Origin: Udeniomyces pyricola
Taxonomy: Eukaryota; Basidiomycota; Tremellomycetes; Cystofilobasidiales; Mrakiaceae
NCBI GenBank assembly: GCA_039545295.1
Contig: BCIK01000019.1
Coordinates: 173,789 to 237,788 of the forward strand
Direction: 5' to 3'
DNA: 64,000 bases
Shown: one piece after another, positions 1-14,331 of the stretch
Numbering within the stretch: position 1 is the first letter of the stretch
Layout: every line of letters starts with the position of its first letter
Made by a program: the position numbers and the translations under genes
Notes under the pieces: model-generated
Told to the model about the DNA's origin: nothing
Database searches by the model: none
The model's input: only the letters and a program-made list of their open reading frames with translations

Positions 1-116
1 GGGGGGGGGGGGGGGAGAAGGGGGGAAGAGAGAGAGAGAGGAGAGAGAGAGAGAGTGTGTGTAGGAAAGAAGAGGGTGAAAGAGCAAGAGAGAAAGGTTG
101 AGATAGGAAAAAAATG
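1..116. repeat. Poly-G and GA-rich low-complexity sequence at window edge
   Basis: The window opens with 15 G residues, then purine-only GA repeats, a short GT stretch and more GA-rich sequence. Kynureninase is interrupted just downstream, so this looks like the low-complexity end of an assembled contig rather than a functional element. Confidence 0.7.
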
Positions 117-171
117 GGAAGAAACCAGGCAGATCTCCAACAAAAAGGAGGTATTTTCAGTAGAAACGAAC

Positions 172-1942
172 CGAGGAAGAGTCGTATCTTGATCGTGCTT
201 GGAGTGAACAAAGAGACCCGCGACGGCGCCCGGTCCGGAATTGAGGTACTTGTAGTGACACCATACGGCAAAATCTAGGGTTCGTTGAAGCAGAGTACAG
301 GATCAGACGAGTCAGCGATGAGGACCATGGTTTGGAGATGGGCAGGGGAAATGTATCAGGACAGAGTGTGGGAGTGAGCGGAGGGGAAACGTACCGACGT
401 TCCAATCGTGCAGTTTGAGTTCGACGTTGCCAACGGCGTGAGCGAGGTCGAACCCAACAGTACATCCCTGCATATCAAGTGATCCGAATCAATCCCAAGG
501 AATGAAAAAAAGGAAGCCATCATGTTGAGCTGATATGGTTGAGGTTGAGGTCGATGGTATGCATGACAAATCAATGGAACGATGTTGTACCTTTGCTTTT
601 CCTGCTCGAGTGATGGCTTCCATATCGAATTTTTGACCGGTATAGTATTGAACGCCTGAGAGCCAGATGAGAGCAATCTAGCGACCGATTGAAGATGGAC
701 ACGGCGAATTCATTCCCGAAATCAGTCAACGTGTCCTTTCTTTTCTGATTCTACCGGATCGACCTAATAGCGCCAATGCACATCAAGTAGAGGACACGAA
801 CCTCGTCACCCTGGGCTTCGATGATATCGAGGATGTCAGACGTTCGGAGAGTCGCTTCGTCACGGCGGGGAAAGAGCTCGATGAGGCCTTCTTGTGGTGA
901 GAGAGAGTGGAGATCGAGGTGGGATTGAACGGCATACTGCGGCAGAGTGACATATCACACGAGAAGTCGTGCAATCGTCGTTAGCAGGAGGAAGTGACTC
1001 GAAGTAATATCATCATCAAATGATCACAAGGAAGATGAGATCACTCGAGCCGGGAACGAACGATCTAGACATACCTGATCGCTCGGGAACGCTTTGCTCT
1101 CCATCAAGATCTTTTTCCTCTTGCTGCCCTCTCCCTTTTCAGGCCTGTAGAAAGAGACGAAGAGATTGTGAAGGTTGCTGGTCAAGGTGGAGGTGACGGC
1201 AATTTCGTCGATCGTAGCGGCTCCGACGATGGCGGCGAGGGGGGGAAGGAGATCGGTGTGGGCATCAATGTCCTTCCATGGTCGCTCGTGAGGGTGATCG
1301 AAATGGCCAAGGACAGCACTGAAAAGGATACGGAAGGTATTTCCATCAAAAGAAAGAAAAAAAAGAAATGAAAAAGAAATGAAAGTTAGCGAACAAGCAA
1401 AAGAGGAAAAGGTGACATGAATGATCATGCGCAGGAAGATCTTGGATCGAGGGCCAGTCAAGCAAACGAGATTCACCGAGAACCCCAGACGTCCATCTCG
1501 GCTGCTACGAGTTCCTTGGCTGCTTTCGGCATGAGTCCGAGGGAATTGCCGGCCATGTAGTGACAAGGCGAATCTAAGAGATTGGATGGTGGTGGATTCA
1601 TCCGGTCAGCGACATGAGGGCGGCGATAAGCGGTGGGCCATTTTGCCGAGCAAGACGCGTTTGGTTGTTTGTCAAACGACTGTCTGGGCAGAGGTCACAT
1701 GGGTAAGGACTGATCTGGCTGTGAATTGGCGTGGTTGGAGGTTGAGAACAGAAGTATTTGGTGAGGAAGGGGAAAGGACCATGAGACTGACCAAGGTCAC
1801 CGCGCGTGGCGCCGATGGAGCGTTTGGTGGGGATTTGAAAGTGATGACGGGTGGAGGTGAGGGCTGATTGAGGGTTGAGTGGCTGCTGGTCGAGATGGTG
1901 AGCATACTCGGGTGACTGGAGTGGGTGAGCGGGGAGGGACAT
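172..1942 (-). CDS. BNA5: Kynureninase, 3' end missing at the window edge
   Basis: This PLP enzyme of the kynurenine pathway cleaves kynurenine and 3-hydroxykynurenine to anthranilate or 3-hydroxyanthranilate, leading to NAD. Exons read on the minus strand are 1801-1942, 1477-1573, 1075-1318, 802-936, 591-677, 395-467 and 172-274, all with agreeing phases. Successive exons give [68 protein letters not shown] and [15 protein letters not shown]; the last carries the PLP lysine (YKYLN). About 293 codons are visible of a family length near 450-480. The remainder, starting at the usual FAGWWG region, lies beyond the window. The start is the only ATG in frame before IPTK. The gene diverges from HEM2. 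Confidence 0.93.
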
Positions 1943-2048
1943 GTTGACGATGGAGGTGTAGAACTATTCCGGTGGTGGGTGTTGGCTAGGATGAGTCATC
2001 AGCTCACATCCTTCTTTCTCTCTACGCTTCCCTCAACATCCACCAACC
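1943..2048. promoter_or_regulatory. Shared 106-bp divergent promoter region, BNA5/HEM2
   Basis: Only 106 bp separate the two opposed ATG codons, so both 5' leaders and core promoters must fit here or overlap the first exons. I see no clear TATA box. Co-regulation of the two genes is inference. Confidence 0.6.
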
Positions 2049-4884
<2,836 letters not shown>

Positions 4885-5167
4885 TGATGAGTGGTTGATC
4901 TGTGGATGAATGGGATAATGATGATGATGATGATTAGATGTCAGATGAGTTTGGAGGTGAAGAAGTTGAATGATAAAGAAGAACCCATGGAATGACATGA
5001 TATATATATAAAACAATAATGCAATCAAGGATGAATATCCGAGACGCAGCTCAAACCAATTCGTCACACAACTGAACTTGACGGTCTCTCGTCTCGATTG
5101 GATTTAATCCCTTCACCTATCATCCTCCCAATTCCCTCTCCCCGACCCCAATCACACACACACCTGA

Positions 5168-8100
5168 ATGGCTCGTCGAACAGTCGCCTCGACCGCGACA
5201 ATCCTCTCCACCCATACCAGCCCGACCTACCCTCGTCATTCTTCCCACCACGCCAGCCCCCCCACCCTCAACCCATCGTCTCATCACGTCCAATCCCAAC
5301 AACGTCCAGTCCCGCCCATAGCCGAAGTCGCAGGCAGCGCTAGACCGGCTCCTCCTCATATCGACGACGGCGGGTACGGTCTCAACGGGTTCGCTTCCAA
5401 TAGACCGCAAGGGGAAGCTCGACAAGACGACGAGGTCGAGGCGGAGGCGGAGGAGTATGACATCGAAGTGGGCTGGGAACAGGAGGAGGAAGAGTGTGGG
5501 TCGAGTAACAGTAGTGGGTGCGAAGGGGACGAGGGTGAGAGAGAAGAGAGGGTTCAGGTCGTTCAGAGTGAGTTGCGAGTCGTCATCTTGTTGCGTTGGT
5601 GGGTTGGTTGGATTGGTTTCATGGCTACTCGTCGGAAGAGAAAGGAGATGGGGGGGGGGGGGGGAAGGCCATGTGATTCAGGTCGAGACGGAGAGAACAA
5701 CAGCAGTCTCATCAGCCGTAACGGGGCACGTCACACCACGACCGACGCATATATCCGACCCACACCCTCCCCATCGACATCTTGCCGCAATTCAATCTAG
5801 AGCTGCAAGAAAGAGAGGAGGAGAGAGAGAGAGAGGACGATGTGCCTTGACATCGAAAGCACATCACTCTGCTCCGCTTCGCCTTATCGCGCGATATATT
5901 GCCATCATCTTCTCTTTAGCTCGACGATCATATCACGTGTTTCGTTCCTCGTGGTCTCAGAATGTCAAGCTAACGATATACGCCTCTCATCTCATCCCTT
6001 CGCAGTCCCCTATAAAGTCCTCATCCTTCGCTACGCGCTCATCGTGCCGCCTTTGGCGTTGATTTGTTTCTTGGGTTTGGTCGCACTCGTCGTGTTCGGT
6101 TGGTGCGTTGGAACGAACGTGGACATCGTCTCTCGCGTCTGCATCGTATCAGATGAACTGGCTCGCACCAGGATCATATTCCAGGAGGAAAGTCAGAGTG
6201 AGGTGATGCTGATGGGGATCCTTGCTCGTCGTGTTGCTTCGTTCGTGTAGGCCACCATCGGTCGAATCCGCCCTTCCCTATCCTCATCCTCCAAATCTCT
6301 CACTACTTCTCGTTGGCCTTGCCTTCTTCAGTTTAGCTCACGTAAGCCATCTCTAATTCCATGGGATTCTTAATCCCAACATCACGTTCTCGCTCGGCTG
6401 ACTTTGTTTGGTCGCTGCTCTTCCTGTCTCACTCTGAACAGTCCCTCCGCCTGCCCTGCTACTCCCTCATCTCGCTCCTCCCCCTCCCACCTCGAACTCA
6501 CCATCCCTCCTCCTCGTCCCCATTCTCACCTGTCTCCTCCTCTTCTTCCTCCGGCACGTCACCTTACCTTGCGCCCCTCTCCACGGCGCTTCACACCCTC
6601 AGCCTCGAAATCATCCGCTTCGCCTCTATCGTCATCGTCGTCCCTTCCCTCAAACCGCACCCGCATCCACATGGCGATGGAGGGGATAGCAACGAGAGTG
6701 TCTATCCAGATGTCTGGTTGCAATGGCAGAGCTTTGGAGCGGCGTATTGGTTGGGTTTGGGTTGGGCTTTGGGCGAGGTTGGGATAGGAGTTTGGCAGGG
6801 TTCGTTGTTTTCCTCCTCGTGTTATCGTTCCTTTTTCATGACAACAATCCATTCGTTTTCGGTTTGTGACATCTCTTGGATACTCAGAGTACAAGTACTG
6901 ACCAAAAATAATCATCAAACAAACGAATAAAAAAAAAACATTCTTGCTTGCGTTTTCATGACATGTGCAATCTCCTCAGGTTATCAACAACTCACTTACT
7001 ACTCCCCGATCCTTCCTCCTAACTACCCTTCTCAATCCGCATTCTCGCTCCCCATCTCGAGCTCTTCCTTTTCGCACACCCTTTATCCGTCCTATCAGCC
7101 TTACAACCATCATCAACAAACCTCGCACAGCCATTTCCACCACCCCCACCCAGATCGTGCACGTCAGCGATCGGTCTCCAAACCACCTGGACCCCGATCA
7201 TCGGATCCATATTCTCCTTCCCACCCGACGAAGCGCGATGTTTCGAGGGACAAGAACGATTCGGGAGCGACCATCACAAGGTTCACCCCTTCCCACCATG
7301 GCGGAGAAACCCTCACCGAGCCAACGTCCAACGCGATCACTAGGGTGGAAGTGGACTCATTGGAACCGATCCCTGGTTCGCCTCTGGATGCGTCGTCGTC
7401 GTCATCTTCTTCTCGTTCTTCCTCTCTCACCCCACCAGCCTCTCCTCAAACTCAACTGCTTCATCCTACCCATCAAACGACGACCTCTACCCATCCTTCC
7501 CGACTCAACCCCTCTCCTCCTTCCCCTCCCTCTTCCTCTTCCTCTTCCTTTTCGATCCCCTCCTCTCCTTTGTCGGAGAACGAAGAACTCGAACTCGACC
7601 GACAGATCTGGAACCTCATCGCGGTTCAACGACGGGAATCCGTCGAGGACGTCTTGGGCGTTCCGTTGCCGAACGTACCCGCTATCGTTAGTGCACTCTG
7701 GAGGATCGATGGGTTGGTCTTGAATTTGGGAGTCACACTGTAAGTCTTTTTCTCTCTCTCTATATATCGATTGTTGGTCAAAAAAAAAAACAAGGACTGT
7801 TTTGTCTTGACGTGTAAAATTCACGATCTACTACCTAAATATATATATATATATATAATGAGATTGAGTAACCCCTTTGCTTTCTCCCCTTCTTTTTCTA
7901 ACCCATCCCACCCCTTCCCTTCCCTTTTTTTCCTCTCCTACCTTAGGATCATGTCTTCGATCTACACCTCCTACCTCTCGCTCTCCACTTCACCCCACTC
8001 CTCCCTCTCCCTCTCTCTTCTGTTCCTCGAACTGACGATCCTTGCGCTCGCTCATGCAGCGATCTCCGTCTTTTGGGTCGTTGGGATGAAACGGCTCGGA

Positions 8101-8184
8101 GCACCGACGACGACGTATGCGTCGTTCTTGGTCGCGTTGGGTGGGTTTATTTGGGGACTTGGGTGTTGGAGGGGGTTGGTTTGA
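5168..8184 (+). CDS. Multipass membrane protein of unknown function, fungal
   Basis: I do not recognise a named family. Six exons join in phase (5168-5567, 6006-6102, 6251-6341, 6442-6799, 6980-7739, 7947-8184), giving about 647 residues. The first 130 residues are low-complexity and acidic. Hydrophobic spans follow: one beginning YKVLILRYALIVPPLALICF, one around NLSLLLVGLAFFSLAH, and one with SLEIIRFASIVIVVP. A Ser/Pro/Thr-rich loop of about 200 residues comes next. A final block starts ELDRQIWNLIAVQRRE, contains NVPAIVSALWRIDGLVLN, and ends with LELTILALAHAAISVFWVV and a last span near FLVALGGFIWGLG. The charged ELxxx...V/I-P...R-I-x-x-L-x-L-G-x-T-L block resembles one I recall from uncharacterised fungal membrane proteins. 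Intron 1 (438 bp) may hide another exon. The gene converges on the one at 8537. Confidence 0.55.
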
Positions 8185-8536
8185 AGAGAGGAAGGAAGGA
8201 AGGAGGGAAAGAGGGGGAGGGAGAGGAGAAAGAGAGTGGGCAGTTGGGGTCGCAGGATACATATCGAGAAGATGCAGGGAGATGGTTTGACCGGCTTGAT
8301 ACGAGCGAGCGAGAGAGAGGGAGAGAGAGAGAGAGAGAGGAGGGAACAAAAAAAAAACCCTTCACGCCAGCTGCATCTTGATATGATTTATGTTATATTA
8401 TCTTGTCGTCATCGTTCTGCATCGATCATAGATCGAATCAATCCAAAAGCTAGTATACGTCACACACATATATACGATCTTGAACCATCTCCCCCCTTCC
8501 TCCTTTCCCCGGTCAATCATCGTCTCATCATCATCA
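8185..8536. other. Convergent intergenic spacer
   Basis: These 352 bp between two convergent genes contain purine-rich GA repeats near 8311-8342 and no coding sequence. Both 3' UTRs must lie here. Confidence 0.5.
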
Positions 8537-9361
8537 TCATCGTCTCATCGTCCGCTTGAACCGCCTCCAACTTGACGCGGTCAGCTTGGCGAACGGGTTG
8601 ATGACAGCCTTGGCGAAAGGCGGAGAGAGGTAGACGGAAGCGCCGAGTCGGATCGGGAGGAGGGCCTTTTTTTTTTTTTTTGGGAGAGGAGGGGGGGGGG
8701 TGTGTGTAAAGAAGATAAGAAAAGAAGAAGACAACAACAAAATTGAGATGGGGACAAGGGGGAAAAACCACAGAAGTAACATGATATCGGTCAGCTTTTT
8801 TTTTTTTCTTCTTCTTTTTCTTGGTGGATCGATGATGATCCGACCCTTGGTGACTTTCCATGCACAATCAGGAACCGATCGAACAAAGAAAGAAATAACG
8901 AAAGAAAAGAAAGAGGGTTTTTTTTTTTTTTTTTACCTTGACGATCAAATAAGCCCCTAATGCATTAGCCACGTCTCCTGCGATTTCCTTCGCTCTATCA
9001 TCCCCTTCTCCTTCTCTTTCTCCTGCTTCCATCTTCTTCTTTCTCGCCTCCACTTTCGCTTTCCACGCTTCTTCTTCCTCTCTCATCTGACTCATCGAGG
9101 TCGACAACATCCTCGTCTTCACTTCATCTTGAGCTCCTCCTCCACCGAGAAGAGAGGAGGCGGCAGAGGTCTTTTGTCGAGAACGATTGGAAGGAACATC
9201 AGTGGTGGTGGTAGTAGTGATAGGACGGTCGTAGCCGAAAAGACCATAGCGTTGCCCGAGACGCGTGATTTTCGCTTCGCCTTCGGCTAACCAGAATTCC
9301 ACCCACGTCGAGGGAGGAGGAGAAGAAGAAGAGGTAGGAGAAGGGAGAGAAGATGAAGTTG

Positions 9362-9392
<31 letters not shown>

Positions 9393-9839
9393 CGATGACG
9401 ATGACGATGAAGCGAAAGGACCTGCTGTTATTCCCTCCACCTTCTCATTCGACCCAGACCCAGACCCAATCGACCCCATCCTTCCCCCCAACTCATCCAC
9501 CTGCGATTCCCTCATCGTCGACGACGGTGGTGGTAACCCCCTCATCATCCTCTCAACTTCCACAAACCCTTCTACAACTCGCCTTCCACCTCCTACCGTC
9601 CTTAACCCATAAAACAACCCAACCACCGGTACGATCGCCGTAAGCTCATGGAGAATCCCAAACGACAGTAACAACGCAGGAAGAGGAATCGTCGGGTTGA
9701 GTAAGTGTAATCGATGTAAAGCTGGGAATCGAGTGAGGAGGTTGGATTGGGTTGGGGAGGTGAGTTGGATAGGGGTGGAAGAGACTCGGGAGGAAGGGAG
9801 GTGAGCGTTGGGATCGGAGGGAGATGGAGGGGTCCGCAT
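8537..9839 (-). CDS. FLILHELTA-family protein (probably mitochondrial)
   Basis: The motif LLSFGILHELTAIVPVVGLF matches the signature of the fungal FLILHELTA family, thought to be mitochondrial (MIOREX-associated in yeast); no reaction is known. Two exons join in phase: 8937-9839, ending AYLIVK, and 8537-8665, with PIRLGASVYLSPPFAKAV and a basic C-terminus. This gives about 343 residues. The motif forms the first hydrophobic helix. A poly-Ser stretch follows, then WVEFWLAEGEAKITRLGQRYGLFG and a charged coil. The ATG at 9839 is the first in this frame, but the frame stays open upstream to about 10055 without an ATG, so a short upstream exon carrying a targeting sequence is possible. The acceptor of exon 2 follows a poly-A run on the coding strand. 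Confidence 0.75.
9355..9412. repeat. Trinucleotide GAT/GAC array encoding poly-Ser on minus strand
   Basis: GAT and GAC triplets on the plus strand read as TCA/TCG serine codons on the minus strand inside the FLILHELTA-family gene. The array lies in frame, so length changes would alter only a serine linker. Confidence 0.8.
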
Positions 9840-10893
9840 GAAAGGGGAAGGTGGTGATTTTCCTGGTGGGACGGGACGCGAATGGTTTGAGGGAGGTAGG
9901 TAGGTAGACGAGTAGGAGTTTGAAGATATATTGGGTATAGAACGTCCCGAGTACGCTAGTCCAAGGGAGAACAGAGGAACAAAGTCGGATGGTTGAGTTG
10001 GGTGAATGGACGGAATGGAAGCGAGACAAGTCAAGTTGGGCCGGTCAGACGTCACGCGTCACGCGTCAGGTTGACAGATGGATGTTTAATAAAGGTCAAT
10101 CATCGCGAATAAAACGTCATCCATCATCCCTCATCCAATATCCAACAACGACATCCTCGACATCCTCACACATTTGACACCGTTTGAGACTATATAAATC
10201 ATGTACGTACTACAGATGATCAACTCTGCTTGTCAGACCTGTTCATAAATAAGTACACGCTGAGAAAATACAAATTACATCAAAGACGATAATTTAAGCC
10301 ATAGGTATCTTCGCGTCCGCACATAGCGGTACTCAAGGTGTGGTAGGATGGCATACAGGATAAGCCAAGGCAAGAGGAAGGGGGGGGGGGAGGAGAACAA
10401 GTGAGAGAGGAGCTAAGGTGCGACTTAGAGCCTGGAGTAGATGCGAAAGAAGAACGTGTAACAATAAAGCGGGAGGAACTGAAAACAGGAAGAGAGACCC
10501 AAAGAACAAGGCAAAAAATACGTGTGGTGCAGCAGAAGGTGAGCAAAGGTGGGGGAGTGATGTGTATAAAATGAATCCAAGGAGATGATGGGGAAGAAAG
10601 AGAAAAAAAGGGTGTTATGGGAGACTAGAAAGTCAATGAAAAGAGAAAGAAAAAAGAACAGAAAAGAAAAGAAGAGCAAGAGCAAGAGCAAGAGCAAGAG
10701 CAAGAGCAAGAGCAAGAGCAAGAGCAAGAGCAAGAGCAAGAGCAAGAGCAAGAGCAAGAGCAAGAGCAAGAGCAAGAGCAAGAGCAAGAGAAAGAGCAAG
10801 AGCAAGAGCAAGAGCAAGAGCAAGAGCAAGAGCAAGAGCAAGAGCAAGAGCAAGAGCAAGAGAAAGGGCCAAACGCAGCCTCCTCGTCCCTTG
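9840..10893. other. Intergenic region between FLILHELTA gene and CHS4-type gene
   Basis: This holds the upstream region of the FLILHELTA-family gene, including an ATG-less extension of its frame and a (GGTA)n-like repeat near 9895-9910. It also holds the 3' side of the chitin synthase activator gene, with a poly-G run at 10381-10390 and the hexanucleotide array listed separately. No further gene is supported. Confidence 0.45.
10672..10866. repeat. (AAGAGC)n hexanucleotide array, about 32 copies
   Basis: A nearly perfect 6-bp array with two single-base interruptions. It starts 28 bp past the stop codon of the chitin synthase activator, so it probably lies in that gene's 3' UTR, where it reads (GCUCUU)n. 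The long Ser-Lys, Leu-Ala and Cys-Ser reading frames it creates are artefacts. Confidence 0.95.
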
Positions 10894-13800
10894 TTACATG
10901 ACGACACATTCATTCTTGGCTTGCTCGCGTGTGGGCCGTGCGCTCTTGCCTCCTTTCGTGCCCAGTTTCTTCAGTTCTATGAGATACAAACCCAGCAAAG
11001 GTGAAAGAGTTGTTATTGGGAGTGTTCAGATATGGGCTGGGCTATCGGAATGGGTCAGCTGCTAGACAGATTCAGGACAACGTACCTGTGAGACGTTGCA
11101 TAGCTCTGTGTTGGACGATCAGAGCACGATACGGAGGTGAACAAAGGGCCACGAAGCAATATCAGTCAGCTGGCACACCCCGAAGATCAGGCACTCTCAA
11201 GAAACCACCAAAAGGAACGATTCGGTCGGTTGATGTCCAACGCACCTCTTGTTCTCTTGAGCTGTTTCGCAGCAAAAAAAAAAGGCAATCAAGTTTCAGT
11301 TTTTGAATCTGGTAAGCTCAATCGAAATGGTGGATAGGGGAAGCTCACCAGCAGCCCGCATATACCACCGTTTTGCAGATTCAAGGTCGTTGGCACATCC
11401 TATGCCTTGTTCCGTGTAGTCTAAGTGAGAGGAAACGAAATCAAGGGCGAGCAAATCAGCAGCCGAACAAACTCTCTGACGAGAAGGGAAGGACCAAAGA
11501 CGGGAAAACTCAGAGATAAAACCAGAAATAGGACCTACATCCGACGGCATACTCGGCCTTGGCCAGACCCTTGTTGGCGGCTTTGCGAGCCCAGAGATAG
11601 GATTCCGAATCGGACTGCTTGAGAACGCCCTCTGTGAGAAGCGAGAGAAGTAGTATGAGTGCCATGGTCAGCGTCGATCATGGAATCAGAAACGACGATG
11701 ACCGCTGAGTGAAGACTACAGTTCGACGAGGAGATCAACCAAAGCTACAGAAACTTACCACTACCGGTCAGGTACCATCCACTGAGGGCAAGTTCCGCCT
11801 CGGCATTGCCCTTCTCAGCCGCTTTCGTGTACCAAGCGATACTCTTCCTAGGATCAACAGGGCACGTCAAGTTGCCGTATTCGAAGCACGTGCCCAGCTT
11901 AAGCTGACTCGGTGGGTAACCGAGCTGAGCGGCCTGAGTAAACAGTTCTTTGCTGAGGCTTTGGTCAAGTTGAATGTACTGGGCAGCGGCTGCGGGTGGA
12001 TTCTCATGCAGCATGCCTAGCTCGTGAAGGGCATGAGGATTGGATTCGTCCGCTTGAGCGGCGGCTCGACGGAGCCAGTGAACACCTTCTCGAGCGTTGC
12101 GGGGCTGGAGCAGCTTGCCTTCGAGGAGGATCATGCCGAGCTTGTACATGGCCGTTGTATCGCCGAGCGAAGCTGCCTTGCGGAAAAAGAGCACGGCGCG
12201 GTTGGGCTCCTTGCGCGTCCCGGCACCGAGCTCGTTGCAGACGGCCGTGCGATAAGTCGCGGCGGGGTGGTTCTGTTTGGACGCCTGAAGGTAGAGCATG
12301 TACGCCTTTTCTGGGTCGCCCTGAAGGCCAAGCTGACCTGTGCCATAGAGATCGGCGAGAAAGAATTGGGCGTCCGACAGGGGCTCTTCGGATTGGGTTG
12401 CGAGCTTCTTGATGAGCTTGACTGACTCTGCGAGAAGAGCATCGCGATACTTGCGTCCGCTTTTGGGATCTTGTTGACTGACCTCCTCTCCGAGCTTCTT
12501 AGCGGCTTCGATGAGGTATTTCGCAAACGCGAACTGGGCTTCCGGGTCCTTGTCGCCCTTCATCCGGGTTCGATACTCGTCGACGAACGCCTTCGTGTAG
12601 GGTGGCTTTCGTGCATCAACCGTCGCCGAAGATCCCTTGCGCTTGGCATTAGATGAACCGATCGACGTGCCCGATCGAGAGAGGGTTGTCGAATTCATGG
12701 AGGATGCCGTTGACTGAGCGCGCGAGAGGACGCGATGAGGTCCAGGACCGCCTCCCGACGGTCCAGGAGCTCCTTGAGGGATCGGTGGCATTGGTGGGTA
12801 GGGTCGGCCGTTGGGTAGCGCACCTCCTCCGGACTGAGATGGAGGTGGCATGGATGGAGGATAACCGAGGACGCCAGATGCAGCAGCGTAATACGGGTTC
12901 GAGTAATCTGGTTGAGGCTGGTAAGCTTGCTGGGGGACGTATGAGTTTGGGTATGGATGATGGTGCTGAGGTGGATAAGGTGAATGGTTGTGATTGGCCT
13001 GAGCGTGATGCGGGTCCCATCCTCCTGGTCCTCCTCCTCCTCCTCCGACTCCCGGCCCTCCCCCTCCGTGCCCGTTGCTGCTCCCGTTGCTGTATCCTAT
13101 CGAGCCTGTTCGACCGTAACCTCCCCCGCCCCCACCTCCGTGACCTTCGTACAAACTGCCTCCGCCACCTCCGCCCGCGCCGTAGCCCATGTCCATACTC
13201 CGGACGCTTGGCGCACCACCTCGCCCTCCGTTGCTGTTTAGTGGGGGTCCCGACCGATTCGACATGCTCGTCGCCGACCGAGGTGGAGGTGGAGGGTGGT
13301 GGAACTGCCGGGCCTGGCCGTGCGGATTGGGAGACGGGTCGGATAGACGAAGAGAGTCCATGTTGAGCTGATTTGGGTTGAGTACGGGCGAGCTGGGGCA
13401 AGACTGCTGCTGGAGCGCGACTGGGGCCGGATAGGACTCGGCCTCGTAGGGCGGGACTGGCGGCAGGTCATCGTCGGTGGGTGACTCGGCAATGATGGCG
13501 GCATTGGTCGCATTGATCGGAGGTGTAACGTTTGTTGCGGTGAGCGAGTGAACAGATCGAGAGTGATTGAGTCGACCTTGTGAAGACGGGCGGAGAAGTA
13601 GAAGAAGAAGGGGGGAGGGGAGAAGGGGGGGGGGGAGAGAGGGAGCAGGAAGAACGGCAAAGGTGAAGCGAAACGATTCGCCGATAAAGGATGATGATGC
13701 AGACCAGCATGCAGAATGTCAGTACGAGCTGTTTAATATATCTAATGAGATTTGGTATCTAGCTAGGTTAAAACTGGTAGTCGACTACGGCTGGCTACTT

Positions 13801-14331
13801 GATGGACGCCCTAGAGCCTTGGCGCTGGGATGGAATACCGCGACGACGACGATGAGCCAGCTATGCAAGATGCCCATGCTGGTTCGCAAGGTCGTCTATG
13901 ATGCCTTTCGACAAGCCTGCGCAGCTGACGGGACCGAGTGCAGGTATCGTTGCAAGTGTTGCAACTTAACGAGCATCTGATCGGATCTACGCCTTTCGAT
14001 TCCCCTCTCTTGTTGGATCTGGCGACAAGCGGGACTCACCGCTATAGCCATGGCCGCCGTCGCCGCTCCCACCGCTAGCACTTCCGTTACCGCTTCCGCT
14101 CCAACGCTGAGGAGGTCCGCCTGCACTGGAAGGATAGTATGGACTGCCATTTTCGGAGGGTGAGTAGGTTGGTTGGTGGGGTGATGGATGGGTCGCCGGC
14201 TGGTGATGGAGATGGTGAGGAGGCTGCTGGTGCTGATGCTGCTGCTGTTGGTACACTGGGTTGGGGTAGTACCCAGAGTGCTCGGATGAGTATGAGCCAC
14301 GTTGAGATGGTGGCGGATGTGGAGATGACAT
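10894..14331 (-). CDS. CHS4: Chitin synthase activator with Sel1 repeats and CAAX tail (Chs4/Skt5/Csr type)
   Basis: Chs4-type proteins bind and activate a class of chitin synthase at the plasma membrane. Seven exons join in phase: 14040-14331, 11759-13576, 11539-11631, 11349-11420, 11246-11261, 11086-11105 and 10894-10976, giving about 797 residues. Residues 1-400 are Pro/Gln/Gly-rich and disordered, with a DDLPPVPPYE stretch and several Gly tracts. Sel1 repeats run from about 420 to 760: KDPEAQFAFAKYLIEAA, LSDAQFFLADLYGTGQLG, DTTAMYKLGMILLEG, NAEAELALSGWYLTGS, KAEYAVGYYTEQGIG. Two tiny exons (16 and 20 nt) complete the final repeat (KRAMQRLT). The last exon ends in CVVM, a farnesylation box as in yeast Chs4, implying membrane anchoring. 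The ATG at 14331 is preferred over an in-frame ATG at 14418 that would add a hydrophobic leader. Chemistry and partner are family knowledge. Confidence 0.92.

Noticed and set aside
8868..10055. Start of the FLILHELTA-family gene at 10055
   Set aside because: The codon there is GTG, not ATG, and no ATG lies in that frame before 9839.
10585..11004. Long frames of Ser-Lys, Leu-Ala, Cys-Ser or poly-Leu on both strands
   Set aside because: They are translations of the (AAGAGC)n array in different frames and overlap the 3' end of the chitin synthase activator gene.
12653..13366. 237-codon plus-strand frame opposite the chitin synthase activator
   Set aside because: It is an antisense shadow of the Pro/Gly-rich coding region and does not resemble a protein family.
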